Assembly: GCA_038380795.1 (NCBI GenBank)
Contig: CM076262.1
Span: forward strand, 68,468,629 to 68,532,628
Length of the DNA: 64,000 bases
Source of the DNA: Pyrocephalus nanus
Lineage: Eukaryota > Chordata > Aves > Passeriformes > Tyrannidae
Direction of reading: 5' to 3'
The notes under the pieces are model-generated. The model had not been told where the DNA came from. It saw nothing but the letters and a program-made list of their open reading frames with translations, and searched no databases. The position numbers and the translations under genes were made by a program. Of the stretch, positions 1 to 48,374 are shown in pieces; positions within the stretch are counted from its first letter, which is position 1, and the number at the start of each line of letters is the position of its first letter.

Positions 1-3000
1 TATTAAAGCAAAATCTCTTTATAACCAAAAATTATTGTATTTAGTTTAGAAACAAATCCTTTTATAAAGTTAGCAACAAATATTTCAATTAGCCACAGTG
101 TCCTGGCACCTCCTCAGTGCTGGGCCATTGGAGCAGCAGAGCCACGCTCCTCTACACCAGTATGGGTTTCAAAACAAAGTCCGATGTCTGCTTGGTTTGC
201 TCATAAAGATGTGGTAAAAACATTTTGAGAGTTATCAGCCTGAGCTGTGAGCAGATTCCTTCTCCTCCTGGGTTGCAGGATTCATCCAGGTTTGACAGAA
301 AGGTTGAGGCTTGCAGCCAGCTCCATGGAAGGCAGGTTTTGTGGATGAAATGTCAGGTGACATCTAAGTTAAAGACCTGACACTTTGGGATGCTTTTGTA
401 ATGACAGTTTCTTTATCTTGACTACTGCCACATGTGATTTCTGAAAGGACATGTAATTTCTAAAGCTTTATGCATAAGCAATAACTAGTGTGTTTAATCT
501 CCTCAGGACAGGCACTCTCTTCCTTTCTACATGCATGATAATTAGACCCAGCGTAATTTAGTGCCTCTGGATGTTGTGTGGGATACTGGAGCATCCAAAG
601 CTACATATGCAAGGCATTTTTTCTTTAGTTGAATTTGAGAATATTACCCTTATTCTTTTCATGCTGCCCAACAAAGCAATATGGTCCTCACAAGTGGAGT
701 TGTCCCTTTCTACCTGCAAAGCCTTCCAAGTGTGTTTGCCCTGCACACAGAGTGCACACAAGAGGAACTTTGCCAGCTGTCCATGACCCTCCCAAATGGA
801 AGCACTTGTCAGAACTAACACCCAGCCAGGCATCCATGGACAGAAACACTCACTAATTACCTCCCAGGTCTTCCCATTCCCTTGATTGAACCTGGCACGT
901 AGATCCAGCCTGTGAAACCAGCACTTTGCATTAGGGACATTAGCTCTTCCTGACAGGAAATCACTTTGCTCCCTTAATGTTTCCACAAAGAACTAGTGAG
1001 ATGCAGGAAATAATTCTGTGAATTTGGCATCTGATGTTCACAAACTTCAGCAGTCCCTGTAAGCAGCTGGGACTAGGTGTAGAGAGTTGGCATGCACAGG
1101 AAAGCCTTCAGCCCAGAGCTGCCATTACAGCATCCCTTGGCACTCCTGATGTGCAACACTGCCTGGAGAAAGGATTTTCCTGACAACCACACTTTGGGTG
1201 CATTGGCAGAGACAGCTGTGAAGGAGGAAGAGATGTTTGCAATACAGCATTTCTTTTGGCCTTAGCAATCAAATCCACGTTTTGAGTGAAAAGTTTCTGC
1301 CTAAATTCATGGCATCAAGTAATCCTCAATGTTCTATAAGCAATTAGATCTGTGAAATTCAAATTTATGTTCTTCAGCTCATTTATGTTCAATTTGCTAA
1401 GGGAAGCCTTTCTTCCCTGGAAAGAGGCATCCCGCCTCCTGAAGCTCCCTAAGTGCCTCTTTTTCCATTGCACTGCATCAGGAAAGGAAATCCCACAACC
1501 TTCTGCCTGAGATAAGCACACATAAGCTCCCTAAATCTAACAGATGTCTCTACCTTTTAATCTGATCTGGGGAGCACTTTTTATAGTCGAAAATACTTGG
1601 CTAAGGAAGAACTTCACTACATGAGGGACACCCAGAAACCGTGGGTGGTTTGTGCTGTGAACCATCTCCTCTGGCTCTGCCTGCACCAGTGTGACCCTAG
1701 GAGAGCATGGCAGTGTGCAGCTGGCCAGGGAACAGCCTGCCACTAAAGGGAAGAGCACTGGACACCTCACACCTTCAAATGTCTGACTCTTTCCTCCTGG
1801 CAGGGCCCAAATGCCTTACAGAGTAAGCTTGTCTACAAACAGTAAAGAAGCTTTTACTTCTAACACACACAATCCCTCCAAAGCACCATTTGGGGAATTC
1901 TTTAGGCACTGTTAAAGGAGGTTACAAGCCCAGTTAATATTTGCACACATATAAATTGCCTTTAACAGGAGACAGTGTCTAAACAACATAGGAAAACACA
2001 TGTATGCCCTTCAGAATTAAAACCATCATGTCCAGCCATGGAAAGCTCTGATATATTTCAAATAACTTCTGGTTTATGTGAATTACCAACATGCTTATAG
2101 GAAATGGAAAACTAAACTCATTTCACTACAGTTTGGACTGGTGAACCCTTGGATTAAATACGTATTCTAGGCCCAGCGAGTGAGAGAGGAAAGAGAAAGA
2201 AATTAAACCAAAGTTGTTAACTTGATATTTAATCACACTGTCCTATAGGTTCCTCTGGAATATCAGTAGGAAGGTAACAAAGATAAGCCAACCATTAACT
2301 CCAGTGCTCAAAGTGTCATGATTGAGGATAGCCTTTTTTAACAGTCTGGACATTAATGGAATGTGAAAATATTGAAACCCAGACATTTTGATATATCCCA
2401 AAAGCACCAGTTCCACTCCAACTCCACCAAGAAGTTTGGCTCCATGCACAGCATACACTTGCAGATAAGCTGTTTCAGAGAATCTGAGCTTAGTATTGCC
2501 CCAGCTGTAAATACCAGGCTGATAGAAAATCCTGGGATTAGCTTAGACCTGCTCATATCAATAGGCTGGGAAGAGTTGACAGGTAAGGACAGGTCATGCA
2601 AACCTAGTTCATTTAACACTGACTGTTTGCTTCTGTTAAACTTAGAATTATTTTTTGAAAGCATTTTCCTTCTCTCAGTGTCCTGCTCCTGCTGAGAAAT
2701 TCCAAGGGCCAGCAACTGTCAAGGAGGTATTCCATGAGTGACACCACATTTACATGGATGAGGGAGCCAGAGCTCCAAAAAGATGGGTGTCACTGAACAC
2801 TCTTGCCATTGTGATTTGTGCTGACGTGTGGTGTATCAGGGACAAAAATGCAGGAGTCCTTGTACTTTCTCCTCCCAGTCGACTGTTCCAGCTCTGTCAT
2901 AAAGCTGATGTCCTTTGTTGTCACTAATTACACCTGTGCAATTAATTAGGGTCTGTGCTGAAACACTCCTACTGCTCTCAAGATTCCTTTGACTGTACAC

Positions 3001-6000
3001 AAGTGGTCTTCATAAAGACTGACCTAACTATTCAGCTGGGAAAAAAATATGAAGTTCTGTAAAAGCAACCTAGACTAAAAGTTATCTTTCTGCCTCAGAA
3101 TAAGCCAGTCAAACTGACAGGCAACTTGTGCCACTGAGGCCAGGATAAAACTACTCATCTTTCACACCTTATGGATTTAGTGCCTAAGTCTGAAACTCAG
3201 GAGGCAATTGCTTGTAATTCAACTTGCTGCCCAAAAGGTAGGATTATTTGAAGTGACTATGAATTGTTGAGAACTCATTAGATGGATACCTCTTTAATAC
3301 ATCCAGGTATAATTTCCATCACTTTTTTTGCAAGAAAAGCAGATCTTATGATTTATGAAAACATTTATTGAAAGGAGTATTAATCCCTCTGGGCCTTAAT
3401 AAATGCTTTACAACATTTACAAACAGATGAGACCTTTTTCACAGCTTAAGCTACCCCAGCTAATTGCATTTTCTCAGTTCACCACTGGAAGATCTCATGG
3501 AGACAACTGAGTGGGCTCAATACCTCAGTGTGCAGAAGGGTTGGTTACCTCACCGTGATTTAGTGTGCAGAGAATTGTCATCGTGATTCATGCTCCAAAC
3601 CAGCACCAACACACCGTTACAGCTGGAGAACCATCTTCAAAATAAAATTCCTGTTTCACAGGGCTCCTTCCCCCCCAGCTCTGACCAAACGAGATAATTA
3701 TGTTTTGACTCCAGAGAAAAAGGTAACGTTTCATGTGCTTTCATCCAAACATTAATAGTACCTTGAGCCTTCAGATCTTCTGGAAAGTGAAATTTCTTTT
3801 GCTCTCTGCTCACAGATTCTTTCTGATTTTGCCTGTTATTAAGAATATTACTGTTGTTCATTAAAATTAATACTGAAATACTAACGTAACTATAGAGTAG
3901 AATGTAATTAACATAGCATTAAAACCAGTTAAATAAAATTGCTCTATTACCCAATTTTTGAGCTTTTCAAACACCCTTTTGGTTGGATATTTCTAAAAAA
4001 ATTAAAGATTCCATCATTACCACTTGAATTCATGCAATTGTTACTCATATTCAAATTGGATTTTGCCCTAGAAGGTATATGTTAATTCAGGAATTAAAAA
4101 CCTCATTTCCAAATTCTCACATAATAATTTAGAAATTACTGCTGAAAAGTCAGTTTATTTTTAGAAAGTTATCACATATCTTTTCCCCAAAGAATCAAGG
4201 ACTTAATCACTGCATTCTTTACAAACTGTGCATGATTTGATCGCTTCTCTGAAGAAGCAGTTTCTGCTATATCTGTCTTTTGGGATTTAATTTGCTCCTT
4301 CAGGCATGCTGAGACCTGTTCTTTGTGGTTGCAAACAGGACTTGCACGAGCCCTGGCGTGGACAACGAACACAAAACATTCCCAGGAGCAGCTCCGTGTG
4401 ACACAAGGTCAGCTCCCAACCCTGGCTCACCTGCCTGAACCCAGTTCTCTTCCACCACACCTGCCATCTCAGAAGACACAGGTAATACTTGAGCACTTTT
4501 ACAGAGGACAGGGATCAGGCTGGGCTGAAAGCTTTTCATGCAAGTTCAGATGTGTTTCTGCTCCTACAATGCCAGGCTGAGCATCTCTGCCTTCCTTTCA
4601 GCAAATCCCACAGCAATTCACTGATGGAGGCAGGGATAGGAGGGACCAGAGTGGTACAAAGAAAGAGGGAAGGGCAAAAGAGAGCTAAACAGGTAGAACA
4701 CCCCTGAGTTCAGAACTGCATGACCTGAAGTATTCTGCTGTGCATTCGGAGGCGTGACTGCAAAGGATCATTTTAGCTGAAAAAAAAAGTATCTTGTAAC
4801 AGACTGTAGATAGAAATTTCAGTAACTGTAATTGTATGTTTAATCTTGGGAGCAAAATTAGGCCTGTGCTGATCACTAGGGAATTGCAGAAGTAATTTTG
4901 AATTATCTTTCAAGCTGGCCAGTTTATACAGTTTATAAAGGGGGGGCCCAAAACTGCCATGTCCTAAAAGTCAGAATGCCTTGATGCAGTTAGAGAGGCA
5001 ATTAAAGAAAGATTGAGGAATTAATTTTTGCATATAAACTGCCTGGATGACCCACTGACCCATAAATGTGCCTTCAGCAGAACACAGCAGGCTGCTGAAG
5101 ATGGCAATATCCCAATTCAAGACTAAAATAGGATTAGAATCTTTAATTTGCTTAATCTCTTCAGCACAAAACTGCATTTCATGCCCTGTGTCTTTTAGCT
5201 AGATATAATATTCATTTGCCACATATAGCTGTTATTAATCTTAATTTCTTCTTATTATTTCATGTCTTAAGGAAAGACATGAAAAAGATGAGGGTACTGG
5301 GTTGAATGTTTGTAATGGGTTGAATAGAACTTGCAAAGCTTCAGAATTACCAAGTGTGTCCCTGCAGATGTTTGTGCACATGCAGAGCTCAGGGCACACA
5401 AGTAGCACTGGCCTCTGACAGGCCCTCAGTAGCCACACAGCTTTGGCAGGGTCAGGACTGCCAGGCATGTGTAGCACAGGACTCATCCATCAGACACTGA
5501 AATACATTCAATGAACCTCTGTCTGCTGACTTGAAAACTCATTTTCATTGTTAGATATTCACACCCCATGTGCTCCTATTAACAGGCACTGCAGGCTTTC
5601 ACTATTAGCTGTTGCTAAAATAAACACAGGAAGGAAAATACAGCCTTGTATAAATAACTTGCTTGAGTGTTGTGTAGCAAAGCTGGCTGTTATTGCCTAC
5701 TGCAAAAGACACACCTCACAGCATTAAGCCAGCTGGTTATAGTGACAGCACAGTTCTAAGCATCCACGAAGAAGAGCTTTAGGAGCAATATGGAAAGATC
5801 AGATACAAAGCCCCCTTCCCATCAAGAGCTTGGCTGGACAGAGTGGTTTGTTGTTCTAAAAGGTGCCATGGATCTTTAAAAACCAAAATCAATTAGCATT
5901 ACGGATTTCTAACTGATCCTGAGGGCACTTTATTGATAGCCACTTTAAGAAGGCAAACTTTATCTCCCTGTTTTCTGATCAAGAGCTGTGATCTACTAGG

Positions 6001-6817
6001 GATCCTCTTCGGCTGGGGGAGCCTGCAAGAAAGAAAACAGCCAAGGAGCTTATCTTTGGGTTTTGGTAGAAGCCAGAGAAAGCTGAAGGCAAGGCTGGGG
6101 GCTGAGTAGGGGCAGGAATAACTTTTCATTACCCCATGGGATAAATAACTCCCAAAAATGCATTTACAGGGCCAGCAAGGGACTGCAAAACTCCATTTTC
6201 TCTCAGAAAGAGAACTATCAGTTTTAACAATGGAAGAGGTACTACAATGAGATTCTATGTCCCCATTTTCCATTGCTTTGTGAAAAAACTAGATATTTTA
6301 CTTGTAAAATGCTGTGTTGGCTTCAAATCTGTCTTCTGTGTCAAAGTCAGCATAGGGGCCTTCCACAGAAAATACTCTTGTCTGTACCCGTTATGGGAAA
6401 TGAGTGTCTGATTATTAGTTTATGGGTGAGAGATTGTTAGTTTATCAGTGTCAGAAGTTGACATGAAACTGAAATTGGAAATATGGGGTAAATATATGCT
6501 GTTTTGGACAACGGCCATGCAGTATTTCAAAACTTTTCCTTCTTGTTAAGCCATAGCAAAAGGCCCAGCTCTCAAAGGATGACAAGTCTTAAGTCCTCTG
6601 TCCCTTTTACTCCTTCCCACCACCACCTCCAAGGCCTGCTAAGTTTCAAACAGGGCTTCAGAGAGAAGCTGCCTCATCCTTTACAGTATTTCTGGGAGCT
6701 GAGGAGAGCACAAGGCAATATTATAAACACGAAGTGTTGATTCAATTGTCTGCAGGAGAACTGAACAGGTGGTTGTACTGCTGTCCAGCTGTGGCTTAGA
6801 AAATCCTTCACTTCTGA
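1..6817. other. Intergenic region upstream of KIAA0930, no gene recognised
   Basis: This stretch is AT-moderate, with stop codons frequent in all frames. The longest open frames (about 120-140 codons on the - strand near 558-986, 2353-2715 and 5899-6273) show no family motif, no domain and no flanking splice logic. I see no RNA gene and no clear transposon. By human synteny it would lie between KIAA0930 and the UPK3A side, but no exon of that gene is visible. Confidence 0.6.
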
Positions 6818-7210
6818 GCTGGATGGGTTGCCCAGGATGGTTGATGTCAGGGATGCAGGATGTGTTATCCCGGGACGACGAGTGATGTCAGGGGTGCAGG
6901 ATGGGTTGCCTAGCATGCTGGTTGATGTCAGGGATGCTGGATGGGCTGTCCCGGGATGACGGGTGATGTCAGGGATGCAGGATGGGCTGTCCCGGGATGA
7001 CGGGTGATGTCAGGGATGCTGGATGGGCTGTCCCGGGATGACGGGTGATGTCAGGGATGCAGGATGGGCTGTCCCGGGATGACGGGTGATGTCAGGGATG
7101 CAGGATGTGTTATCCCGGGATGACGGGTGATGTCAGGGATGCAGGATGGGCTGTCCCGGGATGACGGGTGATGTCAGGGATGCAGGATGGGCTGTCCCGG
7201 GATGACGGAG
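6818..7210. repeat. 41-bp minisatellite, nine full units
   Basis: Units begin with GATGTCAGGG at 6843, 6884, 6924, 6965, 7006, 7047, 7088, 7129 and 7170. The spacing is 41 bp, once 40 bp. A decayed partial unit lies at 6818-6842. All nine units carry the octamer TGATGTCA, one base away from the CRE palindrome TGACGTCA. All but the unit at 6884 also carry the palindrome TCCCGGGA. Variant bases alternate: GCTGG at 6924 and 7006, GCAGG at 6965 and 7047. This gives a local 82-bp higher-order pattern typical of unequal exchange. The array ends where the KIAA0930 CpG island begins. It is non-coding; the long - strand frame through it is a by-product of the repeat. Confidence 0.95.
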
Positions 7211-7464
7211 GGTGCAGACCCGCCCCCTGGGCGTGCCCGGGCGATTCCCGGCCGCCGTTCCCTCCCCGCGCCGCTGTTGCAGGAAGCGGAGGAGCGGTGG
7301 GGCATCGCCGGCGCGGCGATCGCGGCGTCCCGGCGCTCCGGCGGCGGCTCCCGGGGAATTCCCGCGGGGAGCGGCGCTGGCGGCGGGGCCGGGCGGGCTC
7401 CCGGGCGGGCCGTGCCGCGGAGCCGCCTCCGCGGGCGGCCTGACATGAGCTCATCGGCGGCGGC

Positions 7465-42050
<34,586 letters not shown>

Positions 42051-45000
42051 CGGAGCGGGCCCTGCCTGGAGCCGAGTTGCCAAGTGCCTACGCACAGCGG
42101 GTTCCCGTGCTAGCACTACCACCTAGTGTCGGAACGAAACCTCCGCGGGAAAAAGGGAAGTCCAGGAATACCAGCCAATCAAAAGTGCCTCTTTCTTCCT
42201 TCCTCTGCTGTCACACACCGAATGCCCATGTCGCTGGAGCTTTTCTGACTGGGAGAGGACTCTCAGCAGGATAAAACGAGAAGGGGCTGCGTTTGAACCG
42301 AGTCAACACTTTATGGACAGTTTGTTACCGTGTTTACTTTATAACTGAGAAAACCAACCATATGTACAGAATGTGCTAAACTTTATACTCCTTGAGAGAA
42401 ACATTCTGGGAATTTCCTACTGACTTGCTAATGGACACAGTTCCATAGACTCTGGCCATGCGCTCTCCTCGTGGGAACGGCTTCGTGCGTGTGCGTGGGG
42501 GGGGTGAAGGGATGAGAGAGTCATGTCCTGCTGAGGGAAAAAGAGCCTACAAAGATACATTGCCATTTTGGTACGTGCAGCAGGTCAGGTCAGGGCTGAA
42601 AAGAGGCTGAAAACGTTCCCATTTTTCGTGTGTCAGTGTTAGGACAGGTGAACTCTGAACAGATTTCTGTATCTACCAAAGAACAGCAACATTTTCATCC
42701 TCAAGAGCTGGCTAAGAAAACAAGCCAGGGAAAAGAAGGCTAAAATGTGCTGCTATAGTAAAGCCGAGGTTCATCTCCAGTACTAATGCTGCTTATCTCT
42801 CTCTCAGCTGAGCCAATGCCAGTTTGAGTCTAAAGTGGAAAAACAGGAGGCCATGATTGGACTCCAGGGCCTAAAACCTTCCCAGTAACCAACATCCTCC
42901 TGCATGCACTGGACTTGAGAGTACGTAGAGGCGTCCTTGTGGTGCCATTTGCAGCCAAGGAGGGCATAAGAGCTGATTAATGGTCGGGCAGCTTGCCCGG
43001 ATCCTCCATCTCCTGGTTGTTGCATACTGAAGCACAGAGAGTTTTCTGGAAATACAAAAGATGGAAATGTAGTTCTGTTCTGAAAAGTGACTAAAAATTG
43101 CATAATGGGAGGTCTCAAAGTGGTGTGTCAGGAGCTCTCAGGAAAACAGCCTTATGTTTACACATGAAGTGCAGCTCTCTCTGAACAGCAAAACCCTGCT
43201 GTCCTGGATATGAAAACAAAATGATTAAATACTGAGACTACTGTGCTCTGGCTCACTCTTTTGGTATGGGAGCCAGTCCATACTTGAGTTTATTTAGGAC
43301 TGCACAGCTGGCACAGCAGTAGGAGGACTGATGTGTCTTGGGGCACGTCAGACTCCCCACACGCACAGAGGGAGAGCAAAGATGCCATTTTTGTCACTTT
43401 TCAGACTCTGAGCACCCAAACCTGATGCTGTTGCTGCAGTTACCAAATGGCACGTGCTCTGAGCCTGGACCTGTGTCTCCCTCACACCTGGCCTTGCCCA
43501 AGTGCTTTGCTGTTGTTCTCTCAGTAGCATCTGATGACTTGACCTCTCAAACAGGACTTTCTGCTTTTTTCCCTCAGGCTAGATGCCATGGAAATAGCTC
43601 CACTTCAGCATAAAGGCAGACTAAATTTGCCATTCAGCCCACCATGGTGACTCCAGCATGGTAAGGAGGTCTGTCTGTGTTTGAGGCCAGGCCTGGGAGC
43701 GGCAGCAGTTCTTACACCGGCAGCATGAGTGTATGACAGGGACAGCTGACCAGTTCTAGTTGGCTTCAAATGTGTTGCAGCAGCATTAGCAAATGTTCAC
43801 TTTGTCATTCCAGTACAGCCACTTCTCACTGCAGCCTCGGCCGGCGCCTGTGGAGCACGTGGTTATGTGAGTGTGCACGGGAGGGTGTTCCCACCAGCCT
43901 GACTGCCCCAGGCTTTGTCCCTCAGCCAGGGCAGAGGTGGAGCCCTCACTCAGCAGCTGAAGGGCCCTCAAGGACCTTGCCTGGTGCTTACCTGAGATCC
44001 CCAGGTAGTCAGTGCCTGATGTCAGTTTGGACAAATGTTCTCCCTTGGCCTATGCTGGGAATTAAACTACTCCTCAGCTAGAAAACAAGCCTCTCAGTGT
44101 GCTCCTCATTCTACACTTTCATACTGTTGGACTGGGCAAACCAGTGCTTGGTTTTCCTTCAGATATTCACTGGGGAGGGAAGGGAGAGACGGTTCGTATT
44201 TGTGCTCCTAATGACAACTGATACCTTTCAGTCAGCCAGCCAGAGGAATAACACACGAGAAAAGGAAATGTATCCGGACAGGAACTCCCGTGGTAGGTGC
44301 CTGAACACTTCTCAGTCGACAGGAGTTTGTAATGCTCCCTTGGTGTTGTGTATTGTGTTTAGGTAGCTGCGTTTTGTGTGATTTGAAAGACTGAACGAAT
44401 CTTGCTGTGTAAGATCTCAGAGCAGATGAGGAGTGATTCAGCAAATGTCAGAGTGATTCTGAGCCAGTGCATTAGTTTAAGGGCAGAGTTACTGAAGGTG
44501 CAGCTCAGATCCCACACCTGTCACGCAGGAGGTATCGTCTGCTTTGTTACATGTGCGTGGGTGCATTTTGGTGTCTAGTGTTTGACGGGCTGCAATGTCC
44601 TAAAAAAATCAGTTTGTTTCTTGTATCTTGCTAGTGGGATATGCTATAGGTACGTGGAAGACTCACCTTTTCTAGTAGAAAAGGACTACAGGTACAGCCC
44701 TTGTGGCCATCCATAGAAAATAGAGGTCAAAAAGTCTACTGAATGTCAATAGTGCTTTTCAGAAACAAAGATGTGCCAGATTCTCAGCTATTCCTTCTCT
44801 AAACAACTGACTTGGACTTCTTATGTATAGCCCGTGGTTCCCACTTTCTGTTATCAAATTCCACATTTTGTTCTGCTTTTAAACAACCCTGAAAGTTATA
44901 ATTTATTGTCCTTGTGTGGACAGACTGACAGGGAAGTTCACCCAAATTTTGCTTGGGTCAGGATGGCACAGCTGGCCCCTTAGCATGCTATTGCACTACA

Positions 45001-45448
45001 CCAAGAAAGAAAAGGGAATGTTGATAGGAACCTCTCACCCCATTAATTTGGAGCGTGGTATTTAATTCTGTGGCTCCAAAGCAGTAAAACATTTTAAGCC
45101 TCTGTTGGCCATTTAAATAACTGCTGGGGATGGAGCTGGTGTGTCCTGCAGGCTGTGAAGGCTCTTTGGCTCTGAACTGTTGGAGCACAGTGGGTTCCAC
45201 TGGTTATGGTGGTGTTTGAGGATGCAGCACGCTTAACACACTTGGGAAGCTTTATTTATTTACAGAATCCCACCACACCTCCTTGCTCAGTTAACTCCTC
45301 CCATCCTTCCACCCATTCACTCCCTCTGGAGATGGAGGGTTGAGCCCTTCATGGATGTTGTGTATTATTAAGTGTCAAATGCAATGATGTGAATCTTCTC
45401 ACCCTTAGCAGGCTTTTCACTGCTGTCAATTTAACAAGTACAAAGCCT

Positions 45449-45468
45449 TTTTTTTTTTTTTTTTTTTT
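45449..45468. repeat. T20 homopolymer followed by CAG
   Basis: Twenty T residues are followed by CAG, so the stretch mimics a perfect 3' splice site inside the KIAA0930 3' UTR. No matching downstream coding exon is evident. Confidence 0.85.
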
Positions 45469-46780
45469 CAGAAATCTCTTAATTCAGCTATTTTGTATTA
45501 GCAGATTATTGCTCTGCCTTAGAGACACCACGTATGTGAAGTTGTGTTCTCAGACTGCCAGCCAGCACAGGGTGGATTCCAAGTCTCCTCCTAAAAGAAG
45601 CTGTTTTTAGAAGCACCACAAGTCTTTCAGCTGTCTAGGCTATCCCTGCTCTTTCTCCTTCCATTCTTCTGGTCTTCATTGTTTACAAGGCCTGGGTGTG
45701 TTGGGCTCTGGGTCGCTGTCACTCAGTTTTCCATTTCTGGGCACGGTGTGCTCTCCAGAAAAGAGATTTGTTTGCACAGGTGGCTTTTCACAGTGAAGTG
45801 GTTTTCCCAAAGTATGTTCTTACACAAGTTTTAATTTAGACAGTGAAGTCCTTGGCTCTGCAGGGAAATTTCTTCCAGCAGACCCTCATGTGCAGAATCC
45901 CATGTGGTCACTGAAGTTCTGTGTGGATGTGGAGTCCAGAGAAATAGTCTGTGCTCTTAGACTATTGACCTGCTTCTTGCCAATCCTTAATTATTCCATT
46001 TCCAGATGATTGCTTGTCCTGTATTTTGTAGTCTGAAACTTCCCCATATTGAAGACAGATGTAAGACAAAACCTTCAGAAGTGCCTAAGCCCTGTTGTTA
46101 CCCAGTGGGGTTTAAGAACAAGTTTTTATTTAGGAAATTAACGTATTAAATTCTGTCTCTGCTGTGTGTAGCAGTGTCAAGGAATGACAAGTTTAAGGTT
46201 CTTGGAAGAACCATCCATCTCTTAGGGACTCGCCCTCTGTGTTTGAAAGGTTTCCAAAGGTCAACAGCTGAAAGCTCTGGAAAATGAATCTGCTGTGGTC
46301 CCAGCAGTCAGAGGTCTGTGAATGCCTTACCGTGTCCTGTGGGGTGTGCCTGGCAGTGTGTGGTGCTGGTGTGTAGGAATTGTGTCACAAGTAGGTGTGG
46401 TAGAATCCAGTTAAAGGTGTTGTGGAATAAGTAGCTTTTGCACCAAACCTTAAAGAAGGAGTATTTTACACCAAGCAGAATGTAGCTGTTGGGATACCTG
46501 GTCAGGGTAACACAAGTCTGTGAGCGGGTTGCAATGTTGAACGTTCTCTGTGTAAATATATAAATATTCTCCGCCTCATTTTCTCAGCCTAACACACATT
46601 GCATGGTTTGGGTTTTATTTGCCCCATCGGTTCATCAGTGTTGCTTTAAAGTGATGGGTTGGCAATCATGCTGGCATTGTACTGAGCCCTGTGAACAAAG
46701 AGCAAAGAGAACGTTGTGCACCAAAAACAGAGGTGACTTTGCATATGGCAGCAGTGAAGAAAGTGTTGGACCCTGCAGCC

Positions 46781-46786
46781 AATAAA
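46781..46786 (+). terminator. KIAA0930: Poly(A) signal AATAAA for KIAA0930
   Basis: AATAAA is followed about 25-50 nt later by the GT- and T-rich GTGGACTCTGTTAATC plus a T run. This is the expected order for a cleavage site near 46800-46810. Confidence 0.65.
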
Positions 46787-46805
46787 CAGACCTCTTAAAC
46801 GACTG

Positions 46806-48349
46806 TGGACTCTGTTAATCTTTTTTTTTCTCAGTGGTCAGTCTCTGACAACTTGACATTGGGTAAGGGAGAAGAAGGTAAGAGTCAGTGTGGTCCTGAA
46901 TTTGTTTGGAAAAGCTTTTTGCCTTTAGAACAACCCTTTTAAACTGATCCATGTTTAATTGCATGGTCATTAACATTTAAGTTTGTGCAGTGCATGATAG
47001 TGAGGACTGATGGCTGTCATGGTTTCTTCCTGATTAATTCAGGAAGAACTTCAGTGAGGTTTGTGCAGTATCCCAAAACTGACCTCACCCTTTATCTCTG
47101 CACTGCCTTGGATTGTGTGCACTGAGCATTTCAGTGTGTGCTGACTCACCCCTGCTCTGTCCCCTCCCATCTCCCCCGGACATTGAAGTGTGGTCATGTT
47201 TGTGGTTCTGCTTTTCCTGCTGGGGAGATTCACCAGGAGCAGTTTACAGACTTTCCCAAGTTCTGCACTCAGCCTGTAATTGGGATGCAGTCATTGTGTT
47301 CATCCAGCCCCTACTGGAAGTGGCGAATGCCTCAAACATGCACCCAGTGGGGAGGCTTTGCTTTGCTTTGCTTTGCTCCCGAAGGACGAGAGGGTGGCCA
47401 CAACCTTCTTTCATCACTGCAAGTGTCAGACTGGGTTTTCCTTGGAAAATGACAGTGATGGAAGTAGCATCAAGGAGCAGGAGGAGTTATTATCCAGGCT
47501 TTCATCTCAGCACGGATTTGGAATGCCGTGCTCCCCGCTATGGATGTCCTTGGTACCCTGCCCAGCACAGGTGGTTGGTCACAGGAGTCATTTCTGATCT
47601 CACTGCAAAGGTAAGAAAACAGAGATTTCATTAACGGCCAGATTAATTAAGTTTGGTATGTAATCCACCATTTTCGGAGTTAGGAATTTGGTTTTTGCAA
47701 GGGAGAAACCACCTGCAGGTTTTCTTTGGAATTGCAGTGAACAGAATTGCCCCAAGCGCCCACCAGTTCAGGTAGAGCTCCGGAAGTAGTTTAGACAAAA
47801 GATTTTGTACTGTGTTATGTCATCTGTGCTCTGAGGTAGTAAAGCAGTCACACTTCTTCCTCAGGGGTACTGCCCAAATGGGAAAATTCTGTCTATCTTT
47901 GAAGCCTTTGCAGACTTCCAGACATGCTTCTTTTCAGTGTCACCTCTCAGCAAAGGTTAAGATGTCCCTACCAGTAATCCCCACCAAACTAATGTTCGGG
48001 ATGCTCAGGTGCAAAAAGAATTTCTAAACAATGCATTAAAAGATGAGCAGTGCACAAACCTACCAGAAACGTGGGTACTTACTTATATTGATGACTACTT
48101 TAAACCATGTAAATTCTGCTTCTGTTTCTTTATTCAAAAGGTCCTGGGCAGTTGGGGTAGAGATGAGGCTCTCTGTTGATACAAACTGGCTTAACTGGCT
48201 CCAGGTTTGAATGAGGAAAGGCCAGGGCAGGATATTCCTTCTTTTAGCAGCACGGTTTTCCAGGCAGGAGTTCACCTGCAAGCAACTGGTGGTACAATTC
48301 CTTTTATTAATAGTGTTATGCATTCAAAATGACAGTGATTGACACAAGA
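46806..48349. other. Convergent intergenic gap between KIAA0930 and NUP50
   Basis: About 1.5 kb lies between the inferred cleavage sites of the two convergent genes. It contains a (CTTTG)4 microsatellite at 47356 and no recognised gene. The open frame at 47113-47634 lacks homology. Confidence 0.55.
47356..47375. repeat. (CTTTG)4 microsatellite
   Basis: Four perfect 5-bp units. Confidence 0.95.
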
Positions 48350-48368
48350 CAAATGAATCTCCCATTCA

Positions 48369-48374
48369 TTTATT
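48369..48374 (-). terminator. NUP50: Distal poly(A) signal candidate for NUP50
   Basis: TTTATT on the + strand is AATAAA on the - strand. Downstream on the - strand is the T/GT-rich TTTGTCTTGTGTC. Another AATAAA lies at 48308-48303. Confidence 0.4.

Larger units (their letters stand above)
42051..46805 (+). other. KIAA0930: KIAA0930 3' UTR (probable, 4.75 kb)
   Basis: No open frame with family motifs and no convincing splice structure follows the stop. The first strong canonical poly(A) signal with a GT-rich downstream element is at 46781. A T20 run lies at 45449. I infer one long terminal exon, in keeping with the long KIAA0930 3' UTR in mammals. Shorter transcripts ending at weaker signals (such as ATTAAA at 43224) are possible. 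Confidence 0.6.

Noticed and set aside
558..986. 142-codon - strand open frame in the left intergenic region
   Set aside because: No recognisable motif, no adjacent splice structure, and Cys/Trp-rich composition typical of random translation.
5899..6273. 124-codon - strand open frame
   Set aside because: No family resemblance and no promoter or neighbouring exon to support it.
47113..47634. 173-codon + strand open frame in the gap between the two genes
   Set aside because: It includes the CTTTG microsatellite, lacks any motif and lies downstream of the KIAA0930 poly(A) signal.
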